NCBI GenBank assembly: GCA_002373045.1
Contig: DFHU01000010.1
Span: forward strand, 1 to 62,728
Reading direction: 5' to 3'
Length of the DNA: 62,728 nt
Source: Pseudoselenomonas ruminantium
GTDB taxonomy: Bacteria; Bacillota; Negativicutes; Selenomonadales; Selenomonadaceae
Made by a program: the position numbers and the translations under genes. Below the pieces are notes generated by a model that worked only from the letters and a program-made list of their open reading frames with translations, did no database searches and had not been told where the DNA came from. Below, piece after piece: positions 8,536-15,817 of this stretch (positions within the stretch are counted from its first letter, which is position 1; each line of letters opens with the position of its first letter).

Positions 8536-8563
8536 TCGTTTATGAAGTAAGAGGAAAATATTT

Positions 8564-8592
8564 TTGACATTATATTCAGGTACTTTTATAAT
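8564..8592 (+). promoter_or_regulatory. Promoter of the small membrane protein gene
   Basis: TTGACA (8564-8569) and TATAAT (8587-8592) with a 17-base spacer, a full consensus match. The predicted start near 8599 leaves a 5' leader of about 118 bases. Confidence 0.85.
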
Positions 8593-8716
8593 AAGCTTGG
8601 AGCAAGTAACCATGATTGGTACGGAGCAATGACGGCTGTTGGGACTCCGGTGTTTTCATATAGATGACACTATCCGGAAAGGAGGAAACTCCAGAACGGA
8701 AGGAGGTGCATGTTTC

Positions 8717-8947
8717 ATGCACAAGCAGGGCTATCTGATTCAGTTAATCAAGACAGTCTTCCCCAACCCGACTTGGCGGCAGGTAATGGCAACGATAATC
8801 ATCGTTTGGTGTTTGCTGATACTGACCTTTGCAGGGCTAGGCATATTTGATATGCACATAGCTGACAAAGTAATGTATCTTGTGGGGGCCACGCTAATCG
8901 GACGAGGGTTAAAATACATCTTTGGGCATGAAAAAACCGCCCCATAA
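8717..8947 (+). CDS. Small membrane protein, candidate type I toxin
   Basis: 76 residues. ATG 8717 is chosen because AGGAGGTG lies eight bases upstream. The protein has a short basic N-terminus, a strong membrane helix (VMATIIIVWCLLILTFAGLGIF, about residues 23-44 with the first part shown), then a second weakly hydrophobic helix and a charged tail ending GHEKTAP. I do not recognise a family. Context suggests a type I toxin: a long structured leader, its own consensus promoter, and a convergent minus-strand RNA whose terminator overlaps the stop codon. It is longer than most known toxins of this class (30-60 residues), so a holin-like or other small membrane role is possible. Confidence 0.6.
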   Translation: MHKQGYLIQLIKTVFPNPTWRQVMATIIIVWCLLILTFAGLGIFDMHIADKVMYLVGATLIGRGLKYIFGHEKTAP

Positions 8948-8954
8948 GGCGGTC
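8931..8954 (-). terminator. Terminator of the convergent minus-strand RNA
   Basis: On the minus strand GGACCGCCTTATGGGGCGG is followed by six T. It overlaps the last codons of the 8717 gene; the plus strand has no T tract here, so it works only on the minus strand. Confidence 0.8.
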
Positions 8955-9085
8955 CTCCCAAAGAATAAAATATGTTTCAACCTATCGAGCTATCAGCTTT
9001 CGCCAAAGCTGTAGTTCATATATAGCTACAACACTGGGCAGCCGTCATTGTGGCTTGCTCTTTGTGTTGTCTGATTACTTTCTGT
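8931..9085 (-). ncRNA. Predicted antisense RNA (about 155 nt), candidate antitoxin
   Basis: A minus-strand promoter at 9092-9119 and a terminator at 8931-8954 define a short RNA with no reading frame of note. It is complementary to the 3' untranslated region and stop codon of the 8717 mRNA, the arrangement of TxpA/RatA and BsrG/SR4. Near its 5' end it carries CAATGACGGCTG (9050-9039), which also occurs near the 5' end of the plus-strand transcript (8627-8638). Confidence 0.6.
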
Positions 9086-9091
9086 ACTTAA

Positions 9092-9119
9092 ATTATAACA
9101 GTTTTGTCTGTTTAGTCAA
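9092..9119 (-). promoter_or_regulatory. Promoter of the antisense RNA
   Basis: Minus-strand TTGACT (9119-9114) and TATAAT (9097-9092) with a 16-base spacer. It faces the 8717 gene. Confidence 0.75.
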
Positions 9120-9141
9120 GATTTTCCGCTAGAACAAGCAT

Positions 9142-9231
9142 TAAGCCGAGGGGGGAGATAATGCTTTTCCGGTGCGTTTGGCAAGCCTGCCTAAGCAAAG
9201 GAAAAATATTATTTGCCCCCTCGGCGTCTTA
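9142..9231. repeat. Hairpin repeat family, copy C
   Basis: A near duplicate of copy B with a few changes, some of which break pairing (GGGGGGAG against TTTGCCCCC), so it looks like a decaying copy. Its centre GGCAAGCCTGCC is unchanged. Confidence 0.8.
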
Positions 9232-9254
9232 GTGCATGGGAATGTCATGGAAAT

Positions 9255-9278
9255 AAAAAAGAACTGCATTGCAGTTCT
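9255..9278 (-). terminator. Terminator of the tRNA-Ser operon
   Basis: The minus strand reads AGAACTGCAATGCAGTTCT followed by six T. It lies 13 bases beyond the 3' end of the second tRNA-Ser. Confidence 0.85.
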
Positions 9279-9290
9279 CAGAATTCAAAG

Positions 9291-9381
9291 TGGCGGAGTG
9301 GGAGGGATTCGAACCCTCGCACCAGTTACCCGGCCTAACGATTTAGCAAACCGTCCTCTTCAGCCTCTTGAGTACCACTCC
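9291..9381 (-). tRNA. tRNA-Ser (anticodon GCT)
   Basis: 91 bases with a long variable arm as expected for Ser. The acceptor GGAGTGG/CCACTCC pairs, discriminator G and an encoded CCA follow. The anticodon loop TTTGCTAAA gives GCT, reading AGC and AGT. Confidence 0.92.
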
Positions 9382-9384
9382 ATA

Positions 9385-9473
9385 TGGCGGAGAGGGTGGG
9401 ATTCGAACCCACGCACCTGTTACAGCCTACCGGTTTTCAAGACCGGACTCTTCAACCACTTGAGTACCTCTCC
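9385..9473 (-). tRNA. tRNA-Ser (anticodon TGA)
   Basis: 89 bases with a long variable arm. The acceptor GGAGAGG/CCTCTCC pairs, with discriminator G and encoded CCA. The anticodon stem CCGGT/ACCGG frames a loop with TGA, reading TCA. It is transcribed first in the two-gene operon, three bases before tRNA-Ser(GCT). Confidence 0.92.
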
Positions 9474-9488
9474 GTAATTAACAGTAAC

Positions 9489-9518
9489 ATTATAGCAGGT
9501 TATCCGTAAACTTGTCAA
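9489..9518 (-). promoter_or_regulatory. Promoter of the tRNA-Ser operon
   Basis: Minus-strand TTGACA (9518-9513) and TATAAT (9494-9489) with an 18-base spacer, 15 bases upstream of the first tRNA. Confidence 0.85.
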
Positions 9519-9595
9519 ATGATGGTGTTTGCGCTATACTATCATACGTTGCTAAATATTAAAGTAAGAATTTGCAAGTGCAGGAGTTGAGGGCG

Positions 9596-10375
9596 TTGAA
9601 AATTGCCTTTTTTGATTCCGGTATGGGGGGACTTTCGGTTCTGCATCATGCCATGAAGGTTCTGCCCCATGAGGAGTTTATATTCTATGCCGATGAGGAT
9701 AATGTTCCCTATGGCACGAAAAGCACGGAGGATGTGCAAAGATTTGTGGGCGAGGCCTTTGACTTCCTATTGAAACAGGATGTAAAGGCTATTGTGGTGG
9801 CCTGCAATACGGCAACCTCGGTGGCGGTGGCGGAGATGCGCCGCCGTTATGATTTGCCCATTATCGGCATGGAGCCGGCAGCAAAGAAAGCGCTGGATAT
9901 GGATGGCACGAAACGCGTGCTGGTGACGGCGACGCCGATTACGGTCAAAGGCCGCAAGATGGAACTTTTGATTGAAAAGGTGGATAAGGACCATCTGGTG
10001 GATCGTCTGGCCTTGCCGGAATTGGTGACCTTTGCCGAGCGTATGGAGTTTAACTCGCAGGCGGTGACGGATTATCTGCAGGAGCAGCTTCTGCCCTTTG
10101 ATTTGTCGAAGTATTCTTCGTTGGTGCTGGGCTGTACGCATTTTAATTATTTCAAGGATACTTTGCGGGAGATTCTGCCGGAGAATGTGCAGTTCGTGGA
10201 TGGCAATGAAGGCACTGTGCGGGAACTTATCCGCCGCCTGAAAGAACGCAATCAGCTGGAACATAACGCGCAGTCGGTAACGTATTTTTATTCCGGCCGT
10301 CAGGTGACAGACCCGATGGAATTGGAACGACTGCAAAAATGTCTTGTGCGGCTGGAAAAGATGTACCGGATTTAA
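9596..10375 (+). CDS. murI: Glutamate racemase
   Basis: 259 residues. TTG 9596 is chosen for its AGGAG nine bases upstream and because it places MKIAFFDSGMGGLSV at the N-terminus, as in the family; an in-frame TTG at 9572 lacks a site. The enzyme interconverts L- and D-glutamate for peptidoglycan synthesis. The two catalytic cysteines are in VVACNTATS and LVLGCTHF, with the acid/base aspartate in the first motif. Length is typical. Its 5' end is divergent from the tRNA-Ser operon, and a thioesterase gene follows after 64 bases. Confidence 0.96.
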   Translation: MKIAFFDSGMGGLSVLHHAMKVLPHEEFIFYADEDNVPYGTKSTEDVQRFVGEAFDFLLKQDVKAIVVACNTATSVAVAEMRRRYDLPIIGMEPAAKKALDMDGTKRVLVTATPITVKGRKMELLIEKVDKDHLVDRLALPELVTFAERMEFNSQAVTDYLQEQLLPFDLSKYSSLVLGCTHFNYFKDTLREILPENVQFVDGNEGTVRELIRRLKERNQLEHNAQSVTYFYSGRQVTDPMELERLQKCLVRLEKMYRI

Positions 10376-10439
10376 CTTGACTTTACCGGGCATTTGTTCT
10401 AGTCTATACAATGTGCGTAAAGTGTTAAGGAGGGTTTTT

Positions 10440-10886
10440 ATGCCAGTAAATATTGAACATCATGTAAACTTCTACGACACGGACGCTATGGCAGTGGTAC
10501 ACCATGCCAATTATATCCGCTGGTTTGAAATCGGGCGGGTGGCCTATTTGCGCTCCATCGGCATTACCCTTACGGAAATGATGGACGATGGCTATGTGTT
10601 CCCCATTACGGACATCAGCGCGAAATACGTTTCGCCGGGGAAATTCGATGATAATCTGATTATCGAAACCACGGCAACGGCGCTTACAAAAGTAAAAATG
10701 TGCTTTAAGTACCGCATTTTACGCAAGGAAACGGGGGAGGTGCTCGTGACGGGCAAATCCCAGAACGTCTATACCAGTAAGGAAACGGGGCATATCACCC
10801 GCCTGCCGGAAAAGTATCTTACGCGTTTGCAGGCTGCTATGGATAAGGAAAAAGCAGCGGCAGAGGCGCAAAATAAAGAAAAATAA
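10440..10886 (+). CDS. YbgC/4HBT-family acyl-CoA thioesterase
   Basis: 148 residues. ATG 10440 has AAGGAGGG five bases upstream. The hotdog fold is marked by NFYDTDAMAVVHHANYIRWFE, which carries the YbgC-type catalytic aspartate and the HHANY helix. The family hydrolyses acyl-CoA or acyl-ACP thioesters; the physiological substrate is not evident. The C-terminal 20 residues are Lys/Glu/Ala rich and probably disordered. A second thioesterase of a different (FlK-like) type occurs at 48704. Confidence 0.88.
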   Translation: MPVNIEHHVNFYDTDAMAVVHHANYIRWFEIGRVAYLRSIGITLTEMMDDGYVFPITDISAKYVSPGKFDDNLIIETTATALTKVKMCFKYRILRKETGEVLVTGKSQNVYTSKETGHITRLPEKYLTRLQAAMDKEKAAAEAQNKEK

Positions 10887-10912
10887 TCAGGGAATTTTAG
10901 GGAGGAATTATA

Positions 10913-11464
10913 GTGGATTGTTTAACCTTAGTGTTATTAGTTATCCTGATTGTCATTTGCCTGACGAAATTATTCTTGGCCTATCTGGGAATTGAGGATA
11001 TTCGGGTAGATGCAAGCAGCCCGGTGGAACTGGAGTCCAAGGACGAGAACAGTCTCGTGCTCTCCAAGAAACTGCGTTTCTATAATGAAGGCAAGCAGTG
11101 TGCTACCATTATGGATGCCATCTGCCGCAGCCAACTGCCCTATGAGCAGTACGACGGCATTGAAGTGCGTTCCAAGGCTGAACGCGAAGGCGAAGTCCGT
11201 GAGGATGATTACTTCGAGGCCGTAATCATTCAGAAGAAGGGTTACAAGGGCGGCGAAGACAGCCTGAACATCTTTGCCAAGATTAAGCTTACGCCGCGCA
11301 AGGGCATGAGCCTTGAAGAAGCACTGTCCCATATGGTTGACCTGCCGGTGGACTTCATTTGGCAGGAAACGGGCCGTACGGTTCAGCATTACAAGAAACT
11401 GCGTATTGAAATCACGGCTGATGAAATCGCCAAACTCGCTGGCGTTCAGCTGGTAAAGGATTAA
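10913..11464 (+). CDS. Membrane-anchored protein of unknown function, partner of CofE-like gene
   Basis: 183 residues, GTG 10913 with AGGGAGGAA upstream. A single N-terminal helix (LTLVLLVILIVICLTKLFL) anchors a soluble, probably cytoplasmic-facing or envelope domain with no motif I recognise. The DNA is strongly codon-biased to C-ending codons, as in highly expressed genes here. It lies 13 bases upstream of the CofE-like gene and is likely translated with it, which suggests a shared task. Confidence 0.6.
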   Translation: MDCLTLVLLVILIVICLTKLFLAYLGIEDIRVDASSPVELESKDENSLVLSKKLRFYNEGKQCATIMDAICRSQLPYEQYDGIEVRSKAEREGEVREDDYFEAVIIQKKGYKGGEDSLNIFAKIKLTPRKGMSLEEALSHMVDLPVDFIWQETGRTVQHYKKLRIEITADEIAKLAGVQLVKD

Positions 11465-11477
11465 GGAGGGCATAGAT

Positions 11478-12137
11478 ATGGCTGAAGAAATGAAACTTAT
11501 CCCGGTGCCCACGCGCATCCTGACGGAAAAAGACGATATTGTGGATGCCATCGAGCATTATACGAAAGATAAAATCGGGGAAAATGACCTGCTCTGCTGT
11601 GCAGAATCCGTAGTAGCCATCACCCAGGGGCGTTTCGTACGTCCGGAGGACCTCGAAATCTCCGACCTGGCGAAATTCTGCTGCCGCTTTATCCCGGATT
11701 ACGGTTCCTTGGCTTCGCCGCATGGCATGCAGTCCCTGATGGACGTGGAAGGCAAATGGCGGGTAGCCTTTGCTCTGTTCGCCGGCTTCATCGCCAAAAT
11801 CTTTGGCAAGAGCGGTATGTTCTACGTTTGGGGCGGCAAGGAAACGGCCATGATTGACGATGTTACGGGCACGATGCCTCCGTTTGATAAATGTATCGTT
11901 TATGGACCGGGCGAACCGTACGAGGTCGTAAAACGCATCAAAGAACGTTTGGGCTGCTTCGGTGCGATGATTGCTGACGTTAATGACCTCAAGCGCAGCC
12001 GCGTGGTCGGCATTACCGATGGCGTAGACGGCGAGATTGCCCGCAACCTGCTCATTGATAATCCGTTCGGCAACGCTTCGCAGAAGACGCCAATCTGCAT
12101 TATCAAGAATTATAAGCAGTATCAGGAAAGCAAATAA
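11478..12137 (+). CDS. CofE-like protein (coenzyme F420:L-glutamate ligase homologue)
   Basis: 219 residues, ATG 11478 with AAGGAGGG upstream. The sequence follows the CofE fold: VPTRILTEKDDIVDAI at the N-terminus, ENDLLCCAESVVAITQGR, SPHGMQS, and a C-terminal GITDGVDGEIARNLL. True CofE adds glutamates to coenzyme F420, a cofactor not known from Negativicutes, and no other F420 gene is in view, so the substrate is probably different; a GTP-dependent amide ligase activity remains plausible. High-expression codon use suggests a real housekeeping role. It ends just before the rph terminator hairpin. Confidence 0.75.
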   Translation: MAEEMKLIPVPTRILTEKDDIVDAIEHYTKDKIGENDLLCCAESVVAITQGRFVRPEDLEISDLAKFCCRFIPDYGSLASPHGMQSLMDVEGKWRVAFALFAGFIAKIFGKSGMFYVWGGKETAMIDDVTGTMPPFDKCIVYGPGEPYEVVKRIKERLGCFGAMIADVNDLKRSRVVGITDGVDGEIARNLLIDNPFGNASQKTPICIIKNYKQYQESK

Positions 12138-12150
12138 GTGATTGTAAGGA

Positions 12151-12176
12151 GAGCTGTGCTATCACGGCTCTTTTTT
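12151..12176 (+). terminator. Terminator between the CofE-like gene and rph
   Basis: GAGCTGTG, loop CTAT, CACGGCTC, then six T. The rph ribosome binding site AGGAG begins one base later, so rph either has readthrough expression or a promoter within the upstream gene. Confidence 0.8.
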
Positions 12177-12188
12177 AGGAGTGATGAT

Positions 12189-12935
12189 ATGGAGCGTTTC
12201 AGGCATCGCGCTGCCGACGAGCTGCGCCCCTGCAAAATTCACCGCAAGTTTCAAAAATACCCTGCGGGGTCGGTGCTCATAGAGATGGGCAATACCAAGG
12301 TCATTTGCGCTGCAACGGTGGAAGAACGGGTACCGTTTTTTTTGAAGGGCACAGGCGAAGGATGGATTACCGCAGAGTATTCGCTGCTTCCCAGTGCCAC
12401 CGGTACACGCACCCAGCGGGAGGCAGTCAAGGGCAAGCAGTCCGGCCGCACGCAGGAAATCGAACGGCTTATTGGCCGCTCACTGCGCTCTGTGGTGGAT
12501 ACCAAGGCGTTAGGCGAACGCACCATTATGATTGACTGTGATGTGATTCAGGCTGACGGCGGCACGCGGACGGCGTCCATCACCGGTGCGTTTGTGGCAC
12601 TGGTGGAGGCGTGTTCGACCTTCTATCAGAAGGGAAATATCTTTCCCGTGAAGGATTTTCTTGCTGCTATCAGTGTGGGGATAAACAAGGATAACGAACC
12701 AATCCTTGACCTCTGCTATGAGGAAGATTCCACGGCTATGGTGGATATGAATGTCGTGATGACGGGTTTTGGCAAGTTTGTGGAAGTTCAGGGCACGGGC
12801 GAAGGCCGACCCTTTGACCATCAGGAACTGACCAGCCTGCTGGCTTTAGGGGAGAAGGGCTGCCGCGAGCTCATTTCCTACGAGAAGGATATATTGGGCG
12901 GTCAGCTGGTATGGCTGGTGGGCCGCGAGGGGTAA
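12189..12935 (+). CDS. rph: Ribonuclease PH
   Basis: 248 residues. ATG 12189 lies seven bases after AGGAG 12177-12181; an in-frame GTG at 12138 would run through the terminator hairpin. RNase PH trims the 3' end of tRNA precursors using phosphate. Motifs: GNTKVICAATVEE, the phosphate-binding QSGRTQEIERLIGRSLR, DCDVIQADGGTRTASITGA, and EVQGTGEG near the C-terminus. It forms an operon-like block with rdgB, 20 bases downstream, a pairing common in Firmicutes. Confidence 0.96.
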   Translation: MERFRHRAADELRPCKIHRKFQKYPAGSVLIEMGNTKVICAATVEERVPFFLKGTGEGWITAEYSLLPSATGTRTQREAVKGKQSGRTQEIERLIGRSLRSVVDTKALGERTIMIDCDVIQADGGTRTASITGAFVALVEACSTFYQKGNIFPVKDFLAAISVGINKDNEPILDLCYEEDSTAMVDMNVVMTGFGKFVEVQGTGEGRPFDHQELTSLLALGEKGCRELISYEKDILGGQLVWLVGREG

Positions 12936-12955
12936 TTATTCTAGGGGAGTTTTAC

Positions 12956-13555
12956 ATGAAAAAAATTGTTATTGCCACGAAAAATGCAGGCAAAGTCAGG
13001 GAAATGAAGGATGCTTTTGCGCATCTGCCTGTGGAAGTTGTGGCGCTTTCGGACTTCGGTCAGCTGCCTAACGCCATTGAAGATGGAGAAACCTTTGCCG
13101 AAAATGCTGCCATAAAGGCTAAATTTTATATGGAAAAAACAGGCTGTGCCTGTCTGGCAGATGATTCCGGGTTGGAAGTGGCGGTGTTGGGGGGGCGTCC
13201 CGGTGTGTATTCCTCCCGCTATGCCGGTTATAATGCGGAAGACTGGGCAAACAATCAGAAAATGCTCGAAGAACTCTGCATTGCGGATGTGGAAGAATCG
13301 CCGGCAAATTATCGCTGCAGCCTGTGTTTTGTCGATACGGATGGCACACTCCTGACTTCAGATGGCCGCTGCGATGGTGTGGTCAAAAAGATTCCCCGCG
13401 GCAAGAATGGCTTTGGCTATGACCCGTATTTCTATACGAATGAATATGCAGGGCGTACGATGGCTGAACTGACGCTGGAGGAGAAGACACGTATCAGCCA
13501 TCGGGGGCGTGCACTGCGCAAGCTGACCCAGAAATTAGAGGAGCACTTGGCATGA
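12956..13555 (+). CDS. rdgB: dITP/XTP pyrophosphatase (RdgB/HAM1 family)
   Basis: 199 residues. ATG 12956 has AGGGGAG six bases upstream. The enzyme hydrolyses deaminated purine nucleoside triphosphates to keep them out of DNA. Motifs: IATKNAGKVREM at the N-terminus, ENAAIKAKFY, CLADDSGLEV, GVYSSRYAG, GFGYDPYF and SHRGRAL. Length matches the family. Its stop codon overlaps the start of the next gene (ATGA), so the phosphodiesterase is translationally coupled. Confidence 0.96.
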   Translation: MKKIVIATKNAGKVREMKDAFAHLPVEVVALSDFGQLPNAIEDGETFAENAAIKAKFYMEKTGCACLADDSGLEVAVLGGRPGVYSSRYAGYNAEDWANNQKMLEELCIADVEESPANYRCSLCFVDTDGTLLTSDGRCDGVVKKIPRGKNGFGYDPYFYTNEYAGRTMAELTLEEKTRISHRGRALRKLTQKLEEHLA

Positions 13556-14037
13556 AGATAGGTATTGTCAGTGACAGCCATGGCAGCTATTCGCATCTGG
13601 ATTTGATGCTATCGCATAAGGATGCGGAGCAGGCAGAACTGTGGCTTTTTGCCGGCGATATTGCCATGGATGCTGATTATCTGGCTATGGTAACGGATAA
13701 GGAAGTAATCCGCGTGGCCGGTAATAACGACTGGCCGGGCGGGCGTTTGCCCGACTACGAAACCGTTGATATTGCCGGGCATACGATTTTGCTTACGCAT
13801 GGGCACTTGTTTGGTGTGAATTTTGGCTTAAAGAATTTGCAGCAGGCGGCATTGGATGTTGGTGCAGATATTGCGGTCTATGGCCATACGCATGTGGCTG
13901 TAGAGGAGAATATAGGCGGTGTGCTTATCGTGAATCCCGGCAGTATTGCCCGCCCACGTGATGCGGCCAATGGTTCGTTCATGGTGATGGATTTGCAGCC
14001 GGATAAATCTCCCGTTGTAAAACGGATAAGAATATAA
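13552..14037 (+). CDS. YfcE/MJ0936-family metallophosphoesterase
   Basis: 161 residues, starting in a four-base overlap with rdgB. Metal-binding motifs are in order: SDSHG (residues 7-11), FAGDIA, VAGNNDWPG, LTHGHLFG and YGHTHVAV, the standard calcineurin-like set. Small members of this family hydrolyse model phosphodiesters; the natural substrate is often unknown. Close coupling to rdgB suggests a nucleotide-housekeeping role but is not proof. Confidence 0.9.
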   Translation: MKIGIVSDSHGSYSHLDLMLSHKDAEQAELWLFAGDIAMDADYLAMVTDKEVIRVAGNNDWPGGRLPDYETVDIAGHTILLTHGHLFGVNFGLKNLQQAALDVGADIAVYGHTHVAVEENIGGVLIVNPGSIARPRDAANGSFMVMDLQPDKSPVVKRIRI

Positions 14038-14090
14038 ATAAATTAAATTTTATAATCATTATCAAATAGAAAAGTTTAATATTTTTTTCC

Positions 14091-14121
14091 AAAAAGTCCT
14101 GCTTTTAGCAGGATTTTTTTT
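14091..14121 (+). terminator. Terminator after the rph-rdgB-phosphodiesterase operon
   Basis: TCCTGC, loop TTTTA, GCAGGA, then a T tract, with an A tract in front. Confidence 0.88.
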
Positions 14122-14180
14122 ACGAATATCTAATATAAATATTGATGTGATAGAAGTCACTCTTAGTGGCAACTAGAATC

Positions 14181-14210
14181 CATAAAAGTGAATTCGATTC
14201 ACTATTTATG
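14181..14210. repeat. Imperfect palindrome upstream of the fumarase promoter
   Basis: CATAAAAGTGAAT and ATTCACTATTTATG are complementary apart from one bulged T, around TCG. It lies 26 bases before the -35 box, a position fitting an activator site. A weaker hairpin GTCACT/AGTGGC lies 15-30 bases further upstream. Confidence 0.5.
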
Positions 14211-14235
14211 CGGTCCCAGCACATTTTCCGCAAAC

Positions 14236-14264
14236 TTGAAAATCAATAGGAAATGTGTTATTAT
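14236..14264 (+). promoter_or_regulatory. Promoter of the fumarase-fumarate reductase operon
   Basis: TTGAAA (14236-14241) and TATTAT (14259-14264) with a 17-base spacer. Confidence 0.7.
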
Positions 14265-14309
14265 GGGCCTGCTGATGTGTGATAAAGTGTATTTATGGGA
14301 GGGATTACT

Positions 14310-15152
14310 TTGCGAGAAATTGACGCAAAACAAATCACGGAAACCGTGGCACAGATGTGCAAAGAAGCGGCCTATTACCTTCCGGATGACGTGTATAACG
14401 CCATGAAGAAGGCAAGAGAAACGGAGACTTCTCCGGTAGGTCAGAACGTTCTCGACCAGATTATCCGCAATGCGGAAATCGCCAAGGCTGAAGACCGTCC
14501 TTACTGCCAGGATACGGGCATGACCATCGTATTCCTGGAAGTCGGTCAGGATCTGCACATTACGGGCGGCCTCTTGGAAGATGCGGTAAATGCAGGTATT
14601 TCCAAAGGCTACACCGAAGGTTATCTGCGTAAGTCCGTGGTTGGCGAACCGCTCTTTAACCGTGTGAACACCAAGGACAACACACCAGGTGTCATCTACA
14701 CGAAGATTGTCGCTGGTGACAAACTCAAAATCACCGTGGCACCGAAGGGCTTTGGTTCCGAGAACAAGTCTGGCGTTAAGATGCTGGTACCGGCTGATGG
14801 CGTAGAAGGCGTCAAGAAAGCCGTTATGGACATCATTCTCCATGCCAGCATGAATCCGTGCCCGCCGATGGTTGTCGGTGTTGGTATCGGCGGTACCATG
14901 GACAGAGCAGCCCTCCTTTCCAAACTGGCTCTGACGCGTTCCGTTGACGAGCGCAACCCGATGCCGGAATACGCCAAACTGGAAGGCGAACTCCTTGAAC
15001 TCATCAATCAGACGGGTATTGGCCCCCAGCTGGGCGGCAACACCTCGGCACTGGCTGTAAACGTAGAGTGGGGTCCCACGCATATCGCGGGCCTGCCGGT
15101 AGCGGTAACCATTTGCTGCCACGCTATGCGTCATAAACAGCGTGTACTTTGA
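14310..15152 (+). CDS. Class I fumarate hydratase, alpha subunit
   Basis: 280 residues. TTG 14310 is preferred because GGGAGGG (14297-14303) lies six bases before it; an ATG at 14295 would overlap this site. Class I fumarases are 4Fe-4S enzymes interconverting malate and fumarate. Visible marks are YCQDTGM with a cluster cysteine, APKGFGSENKS, and GVGIGGTMDRAALLSK. The beta subunit gene follows 22 bases later. In a succinate-propionate fermenter the net direction would be malate to fumarate, feeding the fumarate reductase encoded just downstream. Codon choice is strongly biased, as expected for an abundant enzyme. Confidence 0.94.
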   Translation: MREIDAKQITETVAQMCKEAAYYLPDDVYNAMKKARETETSPVGQNVLDQIIRNAEIAKAEDRPYCQDTGMTIVFLEVGQDLHITGGLLEDAVNAGISKGYTEGYLRKSVVGEPLFNRVNTKDNTPGVIYTKIVAGDKLKITVAPKGFGSENKSGVKMLVPADGVEGVKKAVMDIILHASMNPCPPMVVGVGIGGTMDRAALLSKLALTRSVDERNPMPEYAKLEGELLELINQTGIGPQLGGNTSALAVNVEWGPTHIAGLPVAVTICCHAMRHKQRVL

Positions 15153-15174
15153 TGGAAGACGGGAGGAAATATAA

Positions 15175-15741
15175 ATGGCTGAACAGATTCGGATTCAGAC
15201 TCCGTTTACGGAAGAAATGAGCCGCAAGCTTAAAGCAGGCGATGCGGTACTGATCTCGGGCGAAATCATCGCTGCCCGTGATGCTGCCCACAAGGCAATG
15301 ACGGAAGCGCTTGCCCGTGGCGAAAAACTGCCGGTTGACTGGCACAATCAGATGGTTTATTACCTCGGCCCGACGCCGGCAAAACCGGGTGATCCCATTG
15401 GTTCCTGTGGCCCGACGACTTCCGGCCGTATGGATGCTTATACGCCGACGATGCTCGAACAGGGCATCAAGGGCATGATTGGTAAAGGCTCCCGCTCCAA
15501 AGAAGTGGTCGAGTCCATGAAGAAGAACGGCGTAACTTATTTTGCAGCCGTTGGCGGTGCAGCAGCGCTGATTGCTAAATCCGTCAAGAAATATGAAGTT
15601 CTTGCGTACCCGGAACTGGGCCCTGAAGCGGTGGCTCGTCTTACGGTAGAGGATTTCCCGGCTATCGTGGTAATTGACTGTGAGGGCAACAACCTTTACG
15701 AAACGAATCAGGCTAAGTATCGTACGCTGAAAGGCTACTGA
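15175..15741 (+). CDS. Class I fumarate hydratase, beta subunit
   Basis: 188 residues, ATG 15175 with GGGAGGAAA upstream. This corresponds to the C-terminal domain of single-chain class I fumarases: LKAGDAVLISGEIIAARDAAHK, YLGPTPAKPGDPIGSCGPTTSGRMD, MIGKGSR and YFAAVGGAAALIA. Together with the alpha subunit it completes the active site. The cluster-free beta domain contributes substrate-binding residues. Confidence 0.94.
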   Translation: MAEQIRIQTPFTEEMSRKLKAGDAVLISGEIIAARDAAHKAMTEALARGEKLPVDWHNQMVYYLGPTPAKPGDPIGSCGPTTSGRMDAYTPTMLEQGIKGMIGKGSRSKEVVESMKKNGVTYFAAVGGAAALIAKSVKKYEVLAYPELGPEAVARLTVEDFPAIVVIDCEGNNLYETNQAKYRTLKGY

Positions 15742-15817
15742 TAAATTAAAGTATGGTGGAACAAGGCGGGCACGAGATTTTGCCCGCTATTCCAGGAATT
15801 ATTTTAGGAGGTATAGA

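Larger units (their letters stand above)
8427..9231. repeat. About 105-bp direct repeat bracketing the small membrane protein locus
   Basis: Bases 8427-8535 recur nearly unchanged at 9122-9231. The repeat begins inside the last codons of the DHHW gene (TTTCCGCTAGAACAA) and includes hairpin repeats B and C. About 585 bases carrying the membrane-protein/antisense locus lie between. Either a segment duplication or an insertion with a long target repeat would explain it. Confidence 0.8.

Noticed and set aside
9172..9477. 101-codon frame across the tRNA-Ser genes
   Set aside because: It is the antisense translation of two tRNA genes, a common false annotation.
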